From Caloramator fervidus (GTDB lineage Bacteria > Bacillota > Clostridia > Clostridiales > Caloramatoraceae): a stretch of 64,000 nucleotides of DNA. The position numbers and the translations under genes are program-made. The DNA lies in the NCBI RefSeq assembly GCF_900108045.1, contig NZ_FNUK01000002.1, positions 33,833 to 97,832 on the forward strand, read 5' to 3'. Below, piece after piece: positions 35,836-44,210 of this stretch (positions within the stretch are counted from its first letter, which is position 1; each line of letters begins with the position of its first letter). The notes below the pieces were generated by a model. That model worked only from the letters and a program-made list of their open reading frames with translations. It searched no databases and was not told the DNA's origin.

Positions 35836-37230
35836 TTACAAAATATACTCTTCTAAATAATTTGGAATTATACATTTTGTCGATGTAAAGTTTTCTATTA
35901 TATTTTTAAAATTTAAACTTGCATCAATTTCACCATGAGTGATAAATATTTGTTTTTTAACACCACCTTTTATATTTTTAAACCAGTTTATAAGACCTTG
36001 TAAGTCTGCATGACCAGATAAACCTGGCATATTAACTATTTTAGCATTTACTGCAATTTCTTCTCCAAAAATTTTTACTTTTTTTGAACCATCTAATATC
36101 CTTCTTCCTAAAGTTCCTTCTGCTTGATATCCTACAAAAACTATAGTTGAATCTTTTCTCCAAAGATTATATTTCAAATGATGCCTTATTCTACCTGCTT
36201 CACACATGCCGCTTGAAGATATAATAACGACACCATTTTTATTATTAAGTTCCATAGATTCTTCTTTTGTTTTAGTAAATTTAAGATTTTTAAAATTAAG
36301 GATATCTTTATCCATAGTTAGCATCCTTAATGCCTCTTCATCATAACATTCTATGTGTTTTTTGAAAACTTCTGTAGCTTCTTCAGCTAAAGGACTATCA
36401 AGGAAAATTTCAATATTTGATAGCTGTCTTCTTTTTTCAATGTCAATATATTTATTTAACATATACAAAATCTCTTGAGTTCTTCCAACAGCAAAAGAAG
36501 GAATTATTACATTTCCACCTTTATTTGTTGTATTTAAAATAATGCTACATAAATCCTGTGTTTCACTAGAAATTGAGTGAAATCTATTACCATAAGTAGA
36601 TTCAATAATTAAATAGTCAGCATAATCTACATATTCATAATCTCTTATTATTGGTATATTAATATTACCAAGATCTCCTGAAAAAACCAACTTATTGATT
36701 TTCCCATTATCTTCTATATAAATTTCTACAATAGCAGATCCCAATAAATGACCTGCATCCTTAAAGTTAATATAAATCGTGTCATCAATTTTTTGTTTAA
36801 AGTTATATGGAATTGTAAACAAGTAATCATTTACCTTTTCAGCATCTTCAACAGTATATAACGGTTGAATAAGAGGAAGTCCTTTTCTTTGACGCTTTTT
36901 ATTTTCATGTAAAGTATCCATTTCTTGTATATGAGCGCTATCAATAAGCATAATCTTTAAAAGATCAGCTGTTGCAATAGTGCAATAAATTGAACCTTTG
37001 AAACCTTCTCTTATTAATAAAGGTAACCTGCCACTATGATCAATGTGGGCATGACTTATAATAACAAAATCTATTTCTTTAGGATCAAAGGGAAATCTAT
37101 CTTGATTTTTTTTTGAATCCTTACCTTGAAATAAACCACAATCAACTAAAAACTTTCTTTTACTAGTTTCTATTAAATAACACGAACCTGTTACTGATTT
37201 TGCAGCCCCACAAAACTTCACCTTTATCAT
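35836..37230 (-). CDS. Beta-CASP metallo-beta-lactamase ribonuclease (YSH1/CPSF73-like)
   Basis: The 464 residues carry the zinc motif SHAHIDHSG (His60, His62, Asp64, His65), GHLLGSA, FSGDLGN, the beta-CASP insert with STYGNR and PSFAVGRTQE, ISSSGMCEAGRI, and the C-terminal SGHADL and THGE segments. The group (archaeal/eukaryotic-type CPSF-like RNases in bacteria) processes or degrades RNA. It differs from RNase J, which has a longer C-terminal domain. The frame opens at 37269; AGGGGGAT before the ATG at 37230 sets the start. It is divergent from a tRNA operon; a role in tRNA or rRNA processing is conceivable but unproven. Confidence 0.85.
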   Translation of the reverse strand: MIKVKFCGAAKSVTGSCYLIETSKRKFLVDCGLFQGKDSKKNQDRFPFDPKEIDFVIISHAHIDHSGRLPLLIREGFKGSIYCTIATADLLKIMLIDSAHIQEMDTLHENKKRQRKGLPLIQPLYTVEDAEKVNDYLFTIPYNFKQKIDDTIYINFKDAGHLLGSAIVEIYIEDNGKINKLVFSGDLGNINIPIIRDYEYVDYADYLIIESTYGNRFHSISSETQDLCSIILNTTNKGGNVIIPSFAVGRTQEILYMLNKYIDIEKRRQLSNIEIFLDSPLAEEATEVFKKHIECYDEEALRMLTMDKDILNFKNLKFTKTKEESMELNNKNGVVIISSSGMCEAGRIRHHLKYNLWRKDSTIVFVGYQAEGTLGRRILDGSKKVKIFGEEIAVNAKIVNMPGLSGHADLQGLINWFKNIKGGVKKQIFITHGEIDASLNFKNIIENFTSTKCIIPNYLEEYIL

Positions 37231-37262
37231 AAATATCCCCCTAAAAATTTTTAAAAAATATA

Positions 37263-37291
37263 TTGACATATAAAATTTATCATGATATATT
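37263..37291 (+). promoter_or_regulatory. SigA promoter of the tRNA operon
   Basis: TTGACA (37263-37268), 17 bp, TATATT (37286-37291), about 40 bp before the first tRNA. Confidence 0.78.
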
Positions 37292-37334
37292 AATATACGT
37301 CAGGTGGTTCTTAAAGAGATTGTAACTCAAAGAT

Positions 37335-37409
37335 GGCCCCTTGGTCAAGTGGTTAAGACACCACCCTTTCACGGTGGTAACAGGGGTTCGAATCCCCTAG
37401 GGGTCACCA
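37335..37409 (+). tRNA. tRNA-Glu (TTC)
   Basis: Cloverleaf of 75 nt with a seven-pair acceptor stem (GGCCCCT/AGGGGTC, one G-U), anticodon TTC in the CTTTCAC loop, GGTTCGAATCC T arm and encoded CCA. Confidence 0.95.
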
Positions 37410-37412
37410 TCA

Positions 37413-37489
37413 GGGCCTTTAGCTCAGTTGGCTAGAGCAACCGGCTCATAACCGGTCGGTCCGGGGTTCGAGTCCCTGAAGGCCCACCA
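37413..37489 (+). tRNA. tRNA with CAT anticodon (Met elongator or Ile2)
   Basis: 77 nt with acceptor GGGCCTT/AAGGCCC, anticodon CAT at 37447-37449 and encoded CCA. It lacks the three G-C pairs of initiator tRNA in the anticodon stem (stem ACCGG/CCGGT), so it is not tRNA-fMet. Its D-arm and anticodon-arm sequence (TTAGCTCAGTTGG..., GGCTCATAACC) resembles what I remember of the Firmicute tRNA-Ile2, whose C34 becomes lysidine. Whether it reads AUG or AUA is open. Confidence 0.9.
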
Positions 37490-37499
37490 AATTAAATAT

Positions 37500-37575
37500 G
37501 GCCAGATAGCTCAGTTGGTAGAGCAGGGGACTGAAAATCCCCGTGTCGCTGGTTCGATTCCGGCTCTGGCCACCA
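37500..37575 (+). tRNA. tRNA-Phe (GAA)
   Basis: 76 nt with acceptor GGCCAGA/TCTGGCC, anticodon GAA at 37533-37535 in the CTGAAAA loop, and encoded CCA. MiaA and MiaB, encoded in this window, would modify A37 of this tRNA. Confidence 0.95.
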
Positions 37576-37578
37576 TGT

Positions 37579-37612
37579 AAAAGAGCAGCATTTAGCTGCT
37601 CTTTTCTTTTGC
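37579..37612. terminator. Terminator of the tRNA operon, shared with the CotS-like gene
   Basis: AAAAGAGCAGC and GCTGCTCTTTT form an 11-bp stem with a 5-nt loop; T-run on the + strand. The 3' end of the convergent gene lies inside it. Confidence 0.85.
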
Positions 37613-38665
37613 TAAAAATTCGTTAATAAACTTATTTGCAAACTCCTCTTTTTTTTCTTTATATCTAATTTCTTTTTCTAATTTCCTTAAATATTTTTCT
37701 TCACTCCATTCTTTATTCTTAAAATATCTTTTTTTACCTAATTTCCAGAATCTATGAGGAATTAATAAGTATCCTAAAATAATCTCATACTCATCATCTT
37801 CTATTTTTCTAATTTCATCGTATATTTTAAGCATTTCTTTAGCTATTTCATAATTCCAAGAGTATCTTTTCTTATTCATAATTCTCCTTATGAATTTAGC
37901 AAGATCATATGCTGGTAAATCATATACAATACTATCTAAATCGATGAGATATAATTCATTATTATCATCTAATAATAAATTTTGATAATAGAAACTATCA
38001 TGACAAACATATTTTTCTTTTTTTGCTCTTTCACAAAGTTTCTTATATTTTTCTTTTTTAAAAATGTTAAGAATTTCTAAGCAAAGATTTAAATTGTCTT
38101 CTATTAGCTCCAAGTACTTTTCATCGAATTGTGTTTTTATTTTTTTATTTTCTATCAGCCTCTTAAATTCTCTTAAATCATCACAAATTTTTAATATCTT
38201 TTTTTCCCAGTTATTATTAAAATTATCTTTTAATTTAATCGATTTTACCTCAAATCCTTTGGCTTTTAGATGGAACTTTGCAAGTAACTCCACAGCTTTT
38301 CTTAGCACTGAAATATCTGAAAAATCACACTCCTTTCCATTAATCCAGCTTGTTAAGTAGTAATATTTTTTATCAGTTTTAACAACTTCCCTTCCATCAA
38401 TAGTTTTAAAGTAGTCAGCTATATTATTGAAACCATTATCTTTTAGATACTTTGTAAAATAGAAACCTATAATAACTTTTTTGTTATTGTGTTTAAATTC
38501 TTTTAAACAGTAAATTTTATCTTTTGTATAAATTTTATATACGCTTCTGATTTTTTCAATGTCTTTGGGTTCTATGTTGTATTTTGATTTAAGTATGGAT
38601 GTTAGTTTTTTGAGTTTTTCATTATTTATTTTTTTTAGTTTTGTTATTCTGTTTTTGTTTTTCAT
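37592..38665 (-). CDS. CotS-like spore-coat kinase-fold protein
   Basis: The 357 residues have the aminoglycoside-phosphotransferase/choline-kinase fold of the CotS/YutH/YtaA spore coat family. The nucleotide side is weak (KIYCLKEFKHN with a possible Lys), and the catalytic loop reads VCHDSFYYQNLLL, followed by LIDLDS as the metal-binding DxD-like motif. LTSWINGKECDF and DLPAYDLAKFIRR are typical of the group. Lys content is very high. The presence of HDxxxxN and DxD suggests activity is retained. Members locate to the spore coat or inner spore; the substrate is unknown. Confidence 0.82.
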   Translation of the reverse strand: MKNKNRITKLKKINNEKLKKLTSILKSKYNIEPKDIEKIRSVYKIYTKDKIYCLKEFKHNNKKVIIGFYFTKYLKDNGFNNIADYFKTIDGREVVKTDKKYYYLTSWINGKECDFSDISVLRKAVELLAKFHLKAKGFEVKSIKLKDNFNNNWEKKILKICDDLREFKRLIENKKIKTQFDEKYLELIEDNLNLCLEILNIFKKEKYKKLCERAKKEKYVCHDSFYYQNLLLDDNNELYLIDLDSIVYDLPAYDLAKFIRRIMNKKRYSWNYEIAKEMLKIYDEIRKIEDDEYEIILGYLLIPHRFWKLGKKRYFKNKEWSEEKYLRKLEKEIRYKEKKEEFANKFINEFLAKEKSS

Positions 38666-38743
38666 TTTTGCTCCTCAAATTATTTTTCTTTTAAAATTAT
38701 ATTTTTGTGTTTTGTTTTTATGAATTTATCAATCATGATAATA

Positions 38744-39910
38744 TTAATTATGATTATTTAAAAAATCAAAAGCATTTATACACTGAACCGCCGTTCCTAT
38801 CCATAAACACTCTTCATCAATATCAAAATAACTTCCATGAGCTGGATTTATAATCCCCTTTTCTTCATTTCTACAACCTAATCTATAATATAATCCCGGA
38901 ACTATTTTCGTATAATATGAAAAATCCTCTACACCCATCTCAGCTTTTTCTAACTCTATTAGGTTAATATAACCACTATTGCTAAAATTTTTTATAAACT
39001 TTTCATATAAAGCATTATCATTCGAAAAGGATGGATAACTTTCTACAATATCAATATAAGCATAACCTCTATACATTTTAGCCGTTGCATTAACAATTTC
39101 TTTAATCCTATCTAAAATAAAAATTCTTAATTCTTCTCCTATAGTTCTTACAATTCCTTCTATCTCAACCTGTCTTGCAACAGCATTAGGAGCAGTTCCT
39201 CCATTTATTTTACCAATAGTTATAACCGCAGAATCAGTAGCTGAAATTTCTCTTGAAACAATTCCCTGCAGGTTGTCTATTATCTTTGCAGCAATATAAA
39301 TACTATCAATTCCATCTTGTGGATTTGCTCCATGAGCTCCTTTTCCTTCTACAATAATTTTAAAAGGATTAGAAGCTGCTGCTACCATACCCTTTTTAAT
39401 TCCTATTGTTCCTGTATGCAATTTTTCATCAACATGAAGCGCATAAATAGCTCTAACCCCTTCTAATGCACCATAATTTATCATATCCTTGGCTCCTCCA
39501 TCTGTCTCTTCAGCCGGTTGAAATATAAATCTTACCCTTCCCTTTAACTTATTTTCATGTTTTTTTAATATTATAGCGGCTCCAACTTGTATAGCTGTAT
39601 GCGCATCATGTCCACAAGCATGCATATATCCCTTTTTTAAAGATTTATACTCTACATCTTTAAGATCTTCAATTTCTAAAGCATCCATATCTGCCCTTAA
39701 TGCCACAATATTTTCTCCTTTTCCTACTTCTGCAATAATTCCACAATTATCAAATCTTTTATATTCAATAGAATTCTTCTTTAAATAGTCTTCTACAAAA
39801 CTTGCTGTAAAATTTAAATTTCTATCAACCTCAGGGTTTTTATGTAAAGTTCTCCTTATATAAACAAGCTCACTAAAAATATCTTTTGATTCTTTGAAAA
39901 AGTCAATCAT
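38744..39910 (-). CDS. M20 family amidohydrolase
   Basis: The 388 residues match the M20D hydrolases (N-acetyl-amino-acid, hippurate and IAA-amino-acid hydrolases). Zinc-binding motifs are MHACGHDAHTA and FQPAEETDGG, with ALRADMDALE before them and HGSYFDIDEE near the end. The dimerisation-domain insertion is present (about 175-290). Cytoplasmic, no signal peptide. It overlaps the LD-carboxypeptidase gene by 8 bases, which suggests a shared role in recycling peptides or acylated amino acids; this is inferred. Confidence 0.87.
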   Translation of the reverse strand: MIDFFKESKDIFSELVYIRRTLHKNPEVDRNLNFTASFVEDYLKKNSIEYKRFDNCGIIAEVGKGENIVALRADMDALEIEDLKDVEYKSLKKGYMHACGHDAHTAIQVGAAIILKKHENKLKGRVRFIFQPAEETDGGAKDMINYGALEGVRAIYALHVDEKLHTGTIGIKKGMVAAASNPFKIIVEGKGAHGANPQDGIDSIYIAAKIIDNLQGIVSREISATDSAVITIGKINGGTAPNAVARQVEIEGIVRTIGEELRIFILDRIKEIVNATAKMYRGYAYIDIVESYPSFSNDNALYEKFIKNFSNSGYINLIELEKAEMGVEDFSYYTKIVPGLYYRLGCRNEEKGIINPAHGSYFDIDEECLWIGTAVQCINAFDFLNNHN

Positions 39911-40802
39911 TTATAACTCCCTCCTCTAAAAAAACTAATTGATCATTAAAAATCTTTACCTTAATTCCTATTGGAATAGTAATTTTTCTTTCTGCATGTC
40001 CAACTTGTAAACCATAATAAACAGGTACTTTTACTGAAGAAAAAAATTCATTTAAAACATACTCTAAATTAAATTCTTTATCCTTCGAATCACATCCTAC
40101 AAATTGACCTAATATTACTCCTTTTAATCTATCAAAAACTCCCATATATTTCAATGTATATAACATCCTATCTATTTTATATGGCTCTTCATTTATTTCT
40201 TCTATAAACAGTATTTTATCTTTTAAATCTATGTTATATCTTGTTCCTATAATGGAGTTTAAAACTGATAAATTTCCCCCTACTATTACTCCTTCTATAT
40301 CTCCTCTATTTATTGGCCTTAAGTTCACCTTTAGATTAGTAAGTTTACCAGTTAAACAATTAAGTAAACTATTAAAATTAAATTCATCTAGTATTTCTCC
40401 TGTTCCAACCATAGGTCCATGAAATACAACTAATTTTAACTTGTCAAAAAAAATATTTAATAAAGCAGTAATATCACTGTATCCAACAAAAATTTTAGGG
40501 TTCTTATCTATTATATCAAAATCTATTTTATCTAAAATCCTAATAGATCCATAGCCTCCTCTTAAACAAAAAATTGCCTTAACATCCTTCATCGAAAAAA
40601 AATCATTTAAATCCTTTGCTCTTACATCATCTTCACCAGCTAAAAAACCATGTTTTAAAAAACAACTTTTGCCTAAAATTACCTTATACCCATAACTTTC
40701 TAAAAGCTTAACGCTTTTGTTAAATTTTTCAAAATTCAATACAGGACTAGATGGTGCTATTATTCCTATTTTATCACCTTTTTTTAAAGCAGTAGGTTTC
40801 AT
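39903..40802 (-). CDS. LD-carboxypeptidase (S66 family, LdcA/MccF-like)
   Basis: The 299 residues show DKIGIIAPSSPV (10-21), LRGGYGSIRIL, GYSDITALLN with the nucleophile Ser109, and GNLSVLNSIIGT with the usual spacing. The catalytic Glu-His pair is expected in FIEEI and VGHAERKITIP. S66 enzymes cut the terminal D-Ala from cytoplasmic muropeptides (LdcA) or inactivate microcin C-type compounds (MccF). There is no signal peptide. It is the middle gene of a TPR-LdcA-M20 operon; cell-wall recycling is the likelier role. Confidence 0.87.
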   Translation of the reverse strand: MKPTALKKGDKIGIIAPSSPVLNFEKFNKSVKLLESYGYKVILGKSCFLKHGFLAGEDDVRAKDLNDFFSMKDVKAIFCLRGGYGSIRILDKIDFDIIDKNPKIFVGYSDITALLNIFFDKLKLVVFHGPMVGTGEILDEFNFNSLLNCLTGKLTNLKVNLRPINRGDIEGVIVGGNLSVLNSIIGTRYNIDLKDKILFIEEINEEPYKIDRMLYTLKYMGVFDRLKGVILGQFVGCDSKDKEFNLEYVLNEFFSSVKVPVYYGLQVGHAERKITIPIGIKVKIFNDQLVFLEEGVIND

Positions 40803-40815
40803 ATATTCCTCCTTT

Positions 40816-41256
40816 TTACTTAATAAGTTCTTTATAAATATTTTCTTCTATTTTTATAAGCTGTGGTTCATTAATCATACAGGATACACTTTTTATAATT
40901 CTATAGGCAGACTGTAAATCATTTTCTTTTATATAAATGTATGCTAAATTTAAATAACTGTTATAATAATCCTTATTCAGTTCTATCGATTTCAATAGAT
41001 TAATTTTCGCTTTATAAAAATCATTTATCTCAATATATGCTGTTCCTAGATTATAATATACCAAATAATGTTCTAATCCAAATCTTTTAGCTTTTTCAAA
41101 ATATTTTATGGCATCATTAAATTTCTTTTCTGCACAATAACATAACCCCATATAATAACAATATTTTTTCTTATTTGTAAAAAACTTTTTTAAAATATAA
41201 ATTTTAGCTTCTACAATCTTATTACTTTTTATTAAATTTATTATTTTATCCTCCAT
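40816..41256 (-). CDS. TPR-repeat protein
   Basis: The 146 residues consist of about three to four tetratricopeptide units, for example CYYMGLCYCAEKKFNDAIKYFEKAK, LVYYNLGTAYIEINDFYKAKINLLKSIEL and YNSYLNLAYIYIKENDLQSAYRII. It is probably a protein-binding scaffold. The start lies next to AGGAGG, which is the 3' arm of a long hairpin that also ends the flagellar operon, so its translation may depend on how that RNA folds. Confidence 0.83.
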   Translation of the reverse strand: MEDKIINLIKSNKIVEAKIYILKKFFTNKKKYCYYMGLCYCAEKKFNDAIKYFEKAKRFGLEHYLVYYNLGTAYIEINDFYKAKINLLKSIELNKDYYNSYLNLAYIYIKENDLQSAYRIIKSVSCMINEPQLIKIEENIYKELIK

Positions 41257-41260
41257 AAAA

Positions 41261-41308
41261 AAACCTCCTTCTAGGTTTTTTTGTAATTATTTACCTAAAA
41301 GGAGGTTT
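41261..41308 (-). terminator. Terminator of the flagellar operon overlapping the TPR-gene ribosome site
   Basis: Arms 41261-41276 and 41293-41308 are complementary over 16 bases with one mismatch and flank a 16-nt loop. On the minus strand the 3' arm ends with AAGGAGGTTTTTTT and is followed by the TPR start codon. Thus one sequence acts as terminator T-run, stem and ribosome site. Confidence 0.72.
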
Positions 41309-41320
41309 TTATTCACTATT

Positions 41321-42076
41321 TTATTTGCCTCTTATGTTATTTGAAATTTGCCACATCTCATCTGATAGTCTTACAGTCCTTGCATTCAATTCAAAGGCCC
41401 TTTGTGTTACAACCATATTAGTCATTTCCTGAATTATATCAGTATTTGACTTCTCTAAATATCCCTGCTTAATTTTAGCTTCATCAATTTCAACTACATC
41501 TTTAGCTAAGAAAATATTTTCTCCTTTTGTTAACATAAAATCTTTTCCCTTTATATCATACACTTTAATTTGTCCGACAAACTCTTCCTTTCCATCTACA
41601 AACTTTAATATTTCTCCTTTAGTTGTTATTCTAAATTTATCATTATTATTTAGCCCAACATATCCATTTATATCTAATAAAAGACCTGAAGAATGAACAA
41701 AATTACCATTAGAATCTATATTAAATGCTCCATCCCTTGTATAAAAATAATTTCCATTACCATCTTTTAACCTAAAGTAACCACATCCTTCTATTGCAAG
41801 ATCAGTTGCCTTCCCCGTTTCCTTTAAAATTCCTTGAGAAAAATCTCTAACTGTAACATCTCCTTTTACCCCACTACCAATTGAAAGATTCTCTTTACTT
41901 TTTGCAGTAATAGGAACCCCTAATCTATTTACACTTTCATTTAGTATATCTGAAAAAGCTATGTCTATTCTTTTATAACCACTAGTATCAATATTAGCAA
42001 TATTGTTAGAAATAGCATCTATTCTATTTTGATTAGATATTAACCCCGATTTTCCATTCGCTAAAGTCCTAATCAT
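41321..42076 (-). CDS. flgG: Flagellar basal-body rod protein FlgG
   Basis: The 251 residues have the rod/hook layout: IRTLANGKSGLISNQNRIDAISNNIANIDTSGYK (N-terminal coil and the ANxxTxGYK motif), LAIEGCGYFRL, FYTRDGAFNIDSNGNFV and the C-terminal TNMVVTQRAFELNARTVRLSDEM. These ends assemble the distal rod. It is the last gene of the operon. The GTG that opens the frame at 42085 lies in the ribosome site AGGGTGAT; the ATG at 42076 is used. Its size and paired position next to another rod protein indicate FlgG rather than FlgF. Confidence 0.85.
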   Translation of the reverse strand: MIRTLANGKSGLISNQNRIDAISNNIANIDTSGYKRIDIAFSDILNESVNRLGVPITAKSKENLSIGSGVKGDVTVRDFSQGILKETGKATDLAIEGCGYFRLKDGNGNYFYTRDGAFNIDSNGNFVHSSGLLLDINGYVGLNNNDKFRITTKGEILKFVDGKEEFVGQIKVYDIKGKDFMLTKGENIFLAKDVVEIDEAKIKQGYLEKSNTDIIQEMTNMVVTQRAFELNARTVRLSDEMWQISNNIRGK

Positions 42077-42090
42077 ATAAATCACCCTAA

Positions 42091-42816
42091 TTATTTTATA
42101 CTTCCTATATCATTAACAGTTTTTCCTAAAGTTTCATCCAATACTTGAATCACTTTTTGATTAGACTCAAAACTTCTCATAATGCTTATCATTTCTGTTA
42201 TTACTTCTATAGTATCAACATTTGATTTTTCTAAATATCCTTGTTTTATATTAGAATTAACAACTCTTCCTTGACTTTGTGCTAAAAACATATTATTCAT
42301 ATCTTTTTTAAGCTGCGATTTATCATCAAAATCAGTTATTAAAAAGTTAATATCATTAACATTTATTTCTTTAGAATTTATTCTTATGGGTCTTCCATCA
42401 TTCCCTAGTACTTTATATCCAAAAATATTTTTTAAATATCCCTCTTTATCAAGAATAAATCTTCCATCGCGTGTATACTTTATGTTTCCATTATCATCAA
42501 CCAAAGTAAAAAAACCCTTTCCATCAATGGCAAAATCCAAATCTCTATCAGTTTTTTCTAAAACTCCTTGACTAAAATCAACTACTGTATCATCAATTCC
42601 AACTCCTAACTCCATAGTTCCAAGATTCCTTTTAAAGCACTTTTCTCCAATATATTTATCTTTGTTTTGAATTAATAACTCTTCAAAGGATTTTAAAACC
42701 ACTTTTTGCTTTTTATATCCTGGAGTATTTATATTAGAAACATTATTGCTTAAATTTTCACTTTGAATTTGTCTTGAAATCATTCCTGAAGCTGCAGTAT
42801 AAAGCCCCCTTAACAT
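42091..42816 (-). CDS. flgF: Flagellar rod protein FlgF-like
   Basis: The 241 residues start with MLRGLYTAASGMISRQIQSENLSNNVSNINTPGYKKQ and end in the TEMISIMRSFESNQKVIQVLDETLGKTVN helix, the standard FlgF/FlgG fold. The core has FAIDGKGFFTL and YTRDGRFILDKEGYL. Two rod genes next to each other at this position recall flhO-flhP of B. subtilis, so FlgF/FlhO is the most likely identity, and the two genes cannot be told apart with certainty. Confidence 0.8.
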   Translation of the reverse strand: MLRGLYTAASGMISRQIQSENLSNNVSNINTPGYKKQKVVLKSFEELLIQNKDKYIGEKCFKRNLGTMELGVGIDDTVVDFSQGVLEKTDRDLDFAIDGKGFFTLVDDNGNIKYTRDGRFILDKEGYLKNIFGYKVLGNDGRPIRINSKEINVNDINFLITDFDDKSQLKKDMNNMFLAQSQGRVVNSNIKQGYLEKSNVDTIEVITEMISIMRSFESNQKVIQVLDETLGKTVNDIGSIK

Positions 42817-42825
42817 ATTATCCCC

Positions 42826-43008
42826 TCACTTTTTATCATTTTCAAAATAAGCCTTAATCTCATCAGGATACATCATTCCAAGCTCCCTAGCCATAGCTTC
42901 TATCTTTTCTTTAGGAATATTTTTTACATTTACAGGCGTATAAAAAGAATATAAAATTCCAGCTAAAACTAAGCCCACTCCTAAACCTAACAAAAAACTT
43001 TTATTCAT
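42826..43008 (-). CDS. Small membrane protein in the flagellar operon
   Basis: The 60-residue protein has one transmembrane helix (SFLLGLGVGLVLAGILYSFY, about 4-23) and a short soluble tail that is amphipathic (PKEKIEAMARELGM). The gene overlaps the SwrB-like gene by 4 bases and precedes flgF, so it is a genuine operon member. I do not recognise a named family; a role in the basal body or swarming regulation is only implied by context. Confidence 0.8.
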   Translation of the reverse strand: MNKSFLLGLGVGLVLAGILYSFYTPVNVKNIPKEKIEAMARELGMMYPDEIKAYFENDKK

Positions 43009-43460
43009 TTTTTCGCCTTTATTAAACCAAGCCTTAATAAAACCTCACCCTTTCCTATATTTAATTTAGAGCTAATCTCTTCTATTGAAAGGCCTTGTAA
43101 AGTCATTTCATAAATTTGCTCGTTTATATCAACTGTTTTTGTATCTTTATCAAAATTTAATAAATCATTCTTACTATCTTTATTATTTTCAAACTTGCTT
43201 AATACTTCCTTAAAAGCATTTATATCTTCATTTAATGCTAATAAAGAAATTTCAATGTTTTCTACTCTTACCTTTAGTTCCTGTAATACCTCATTTATAT
43301 ATTTTAAATTATTACTGTATTCTTGTAAAACCAAATTGTTTTCAAATATCATTTTATTCTTATCAATTTGATTTTCCATTTGACTTTCAACTAAAACACT
43401 ACCTTTCCTATAACTTAAAAATATCAAAAATAATCCTATTGCAATAAGAACATAATTCAT
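43005..43460 (-). CDS. SwrB-like flagellar operon protein
   Basis: The 151 residues have one N-terminal membrane helix (NYVLIAIGLFLIFL), a coiled-coil region (about 40-95) and a C-terminal helix-turn-helix-like part (EMTLQGLSIEEISSKLNIGKGEVLLRLGL). Position right behind the sigma-D gene and this layout match the B. subtilis swarming protein SwrB, which promotes basal-body maturation. The ATG at 43460 has GGAGG upstream, while the GTG at 43475 does not. It overlaps the small membrane protein gene. Confidence 0.78.
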   Translation of the reverse strand: MNYVLIAIGLFLIFLSYRKGSVLVESQMENQIDKNKMIFENNLVLQEYSNNLKYINEVLQELKVRVENIEISLLALNEDINAFKEVLSKFENNKDSKNDLLNFDKDTKTVDINEQIYEMTLQGLSIEEISSKLNIGKGEVLLRLGLIKAKK

Positions 43461-43474
43461 AAGAGAAGCCTCCA

Positions 43475-44200
43475 CTAAATATATTTTAATCTTCTTAGAT
43501 TTTCCCTAAGCCTTATAATAGCTCTACTGTGAAGTTGAGAAACCCTTGATTCTGATATATTAAGAATTTTTCCAATTTCTTTTAAAGTCAATTTCTCATA
43601 ATAATAAAGATTTAATATTATTTTATCTTTTTCAGGAAGCATAGATATAGCTTGCTTTAAAATCTGTAATTTTTCTTCATTTTCTACTATTTCTTCCGGT
43701 CGTGGACTGTTTTCATCTTCAATAACATTTTTCACTTGAAGTTCATCATCTTCTTTAAAAAATATATCTTCTAAAGAAACTACAGATATATAATTAACAT
43801 AAGATTCTATATTTTTTACCTCATCTTCTGATATATTCAAATACTCTGCTAATTCTTTATCTGTAGGCTCTCTATTTAATTTTAACTCTAATTCTTCTCT
43901 TGCTTGATTTAAAGCTGATAATTTTGAAAAGGCGCTTTTAGGAATCCAGCTAATTTTTCTAAGTTCATCTATAATCGCTCCTCTAATTCGTAATGTTGCA
44001 TAAGTTTCAAACTTCAATCCTTTAGATGGATCAAATTTATCTATTGCATCCATAAGCCCTATAATACCATAACTTACAAGATCGTCAAATTCGACGCCAG
44101 GAGGTTTCCCTGCTATAAATCTTGAGGCAATATATTTCACATATGGAATATATTTTATAATCATTTCTTCTCTTTCATCAGATTGTTTATAACATTTCAT
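43475..44200 (-). CDS. sigD: RNA polymerase sigma factor SigD/FliA
   Basis: Sigma-28-type factor of 241 residues that directs late flagellar, chemotaxis and autolysin genes. Region 2 contains FDDLVSYGIIGLMDAIDKFDPSKGLKFETYATLRIRGAI, and region 4 contains LKEIGKILNISESRVSQLHSRAI. No anti-sigma FlgM gene is in the window. It is near the 3' end of the operon, so its level rises only when the long transcript is completed. The site AGAGGTG precedes the ATG. Confidence 0.94.
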   Translation of the reverse strand: MKCYKQSDEREEMIIKYIPYVKYIASRFIAGKPPGVEFDDLVSYGIIGLMDAIDKFDPSKGLKFETYATLRIRGAIIDELRKISWIPKSAFSKLSALNQAREELELKLNREPTDKELAEYLNISEDEVKNIESYVNYISVVSLEDIFFKEDDELQVKNVIEDENSPRPEEIVENEEKLQILKQAISMLPEKDKIILNLYYYEKLTLKEIGKILNISESRVSQLHSRAIIRLRENLRRLKYI

Positions 44201-44210
44201 CCTTTCACCT

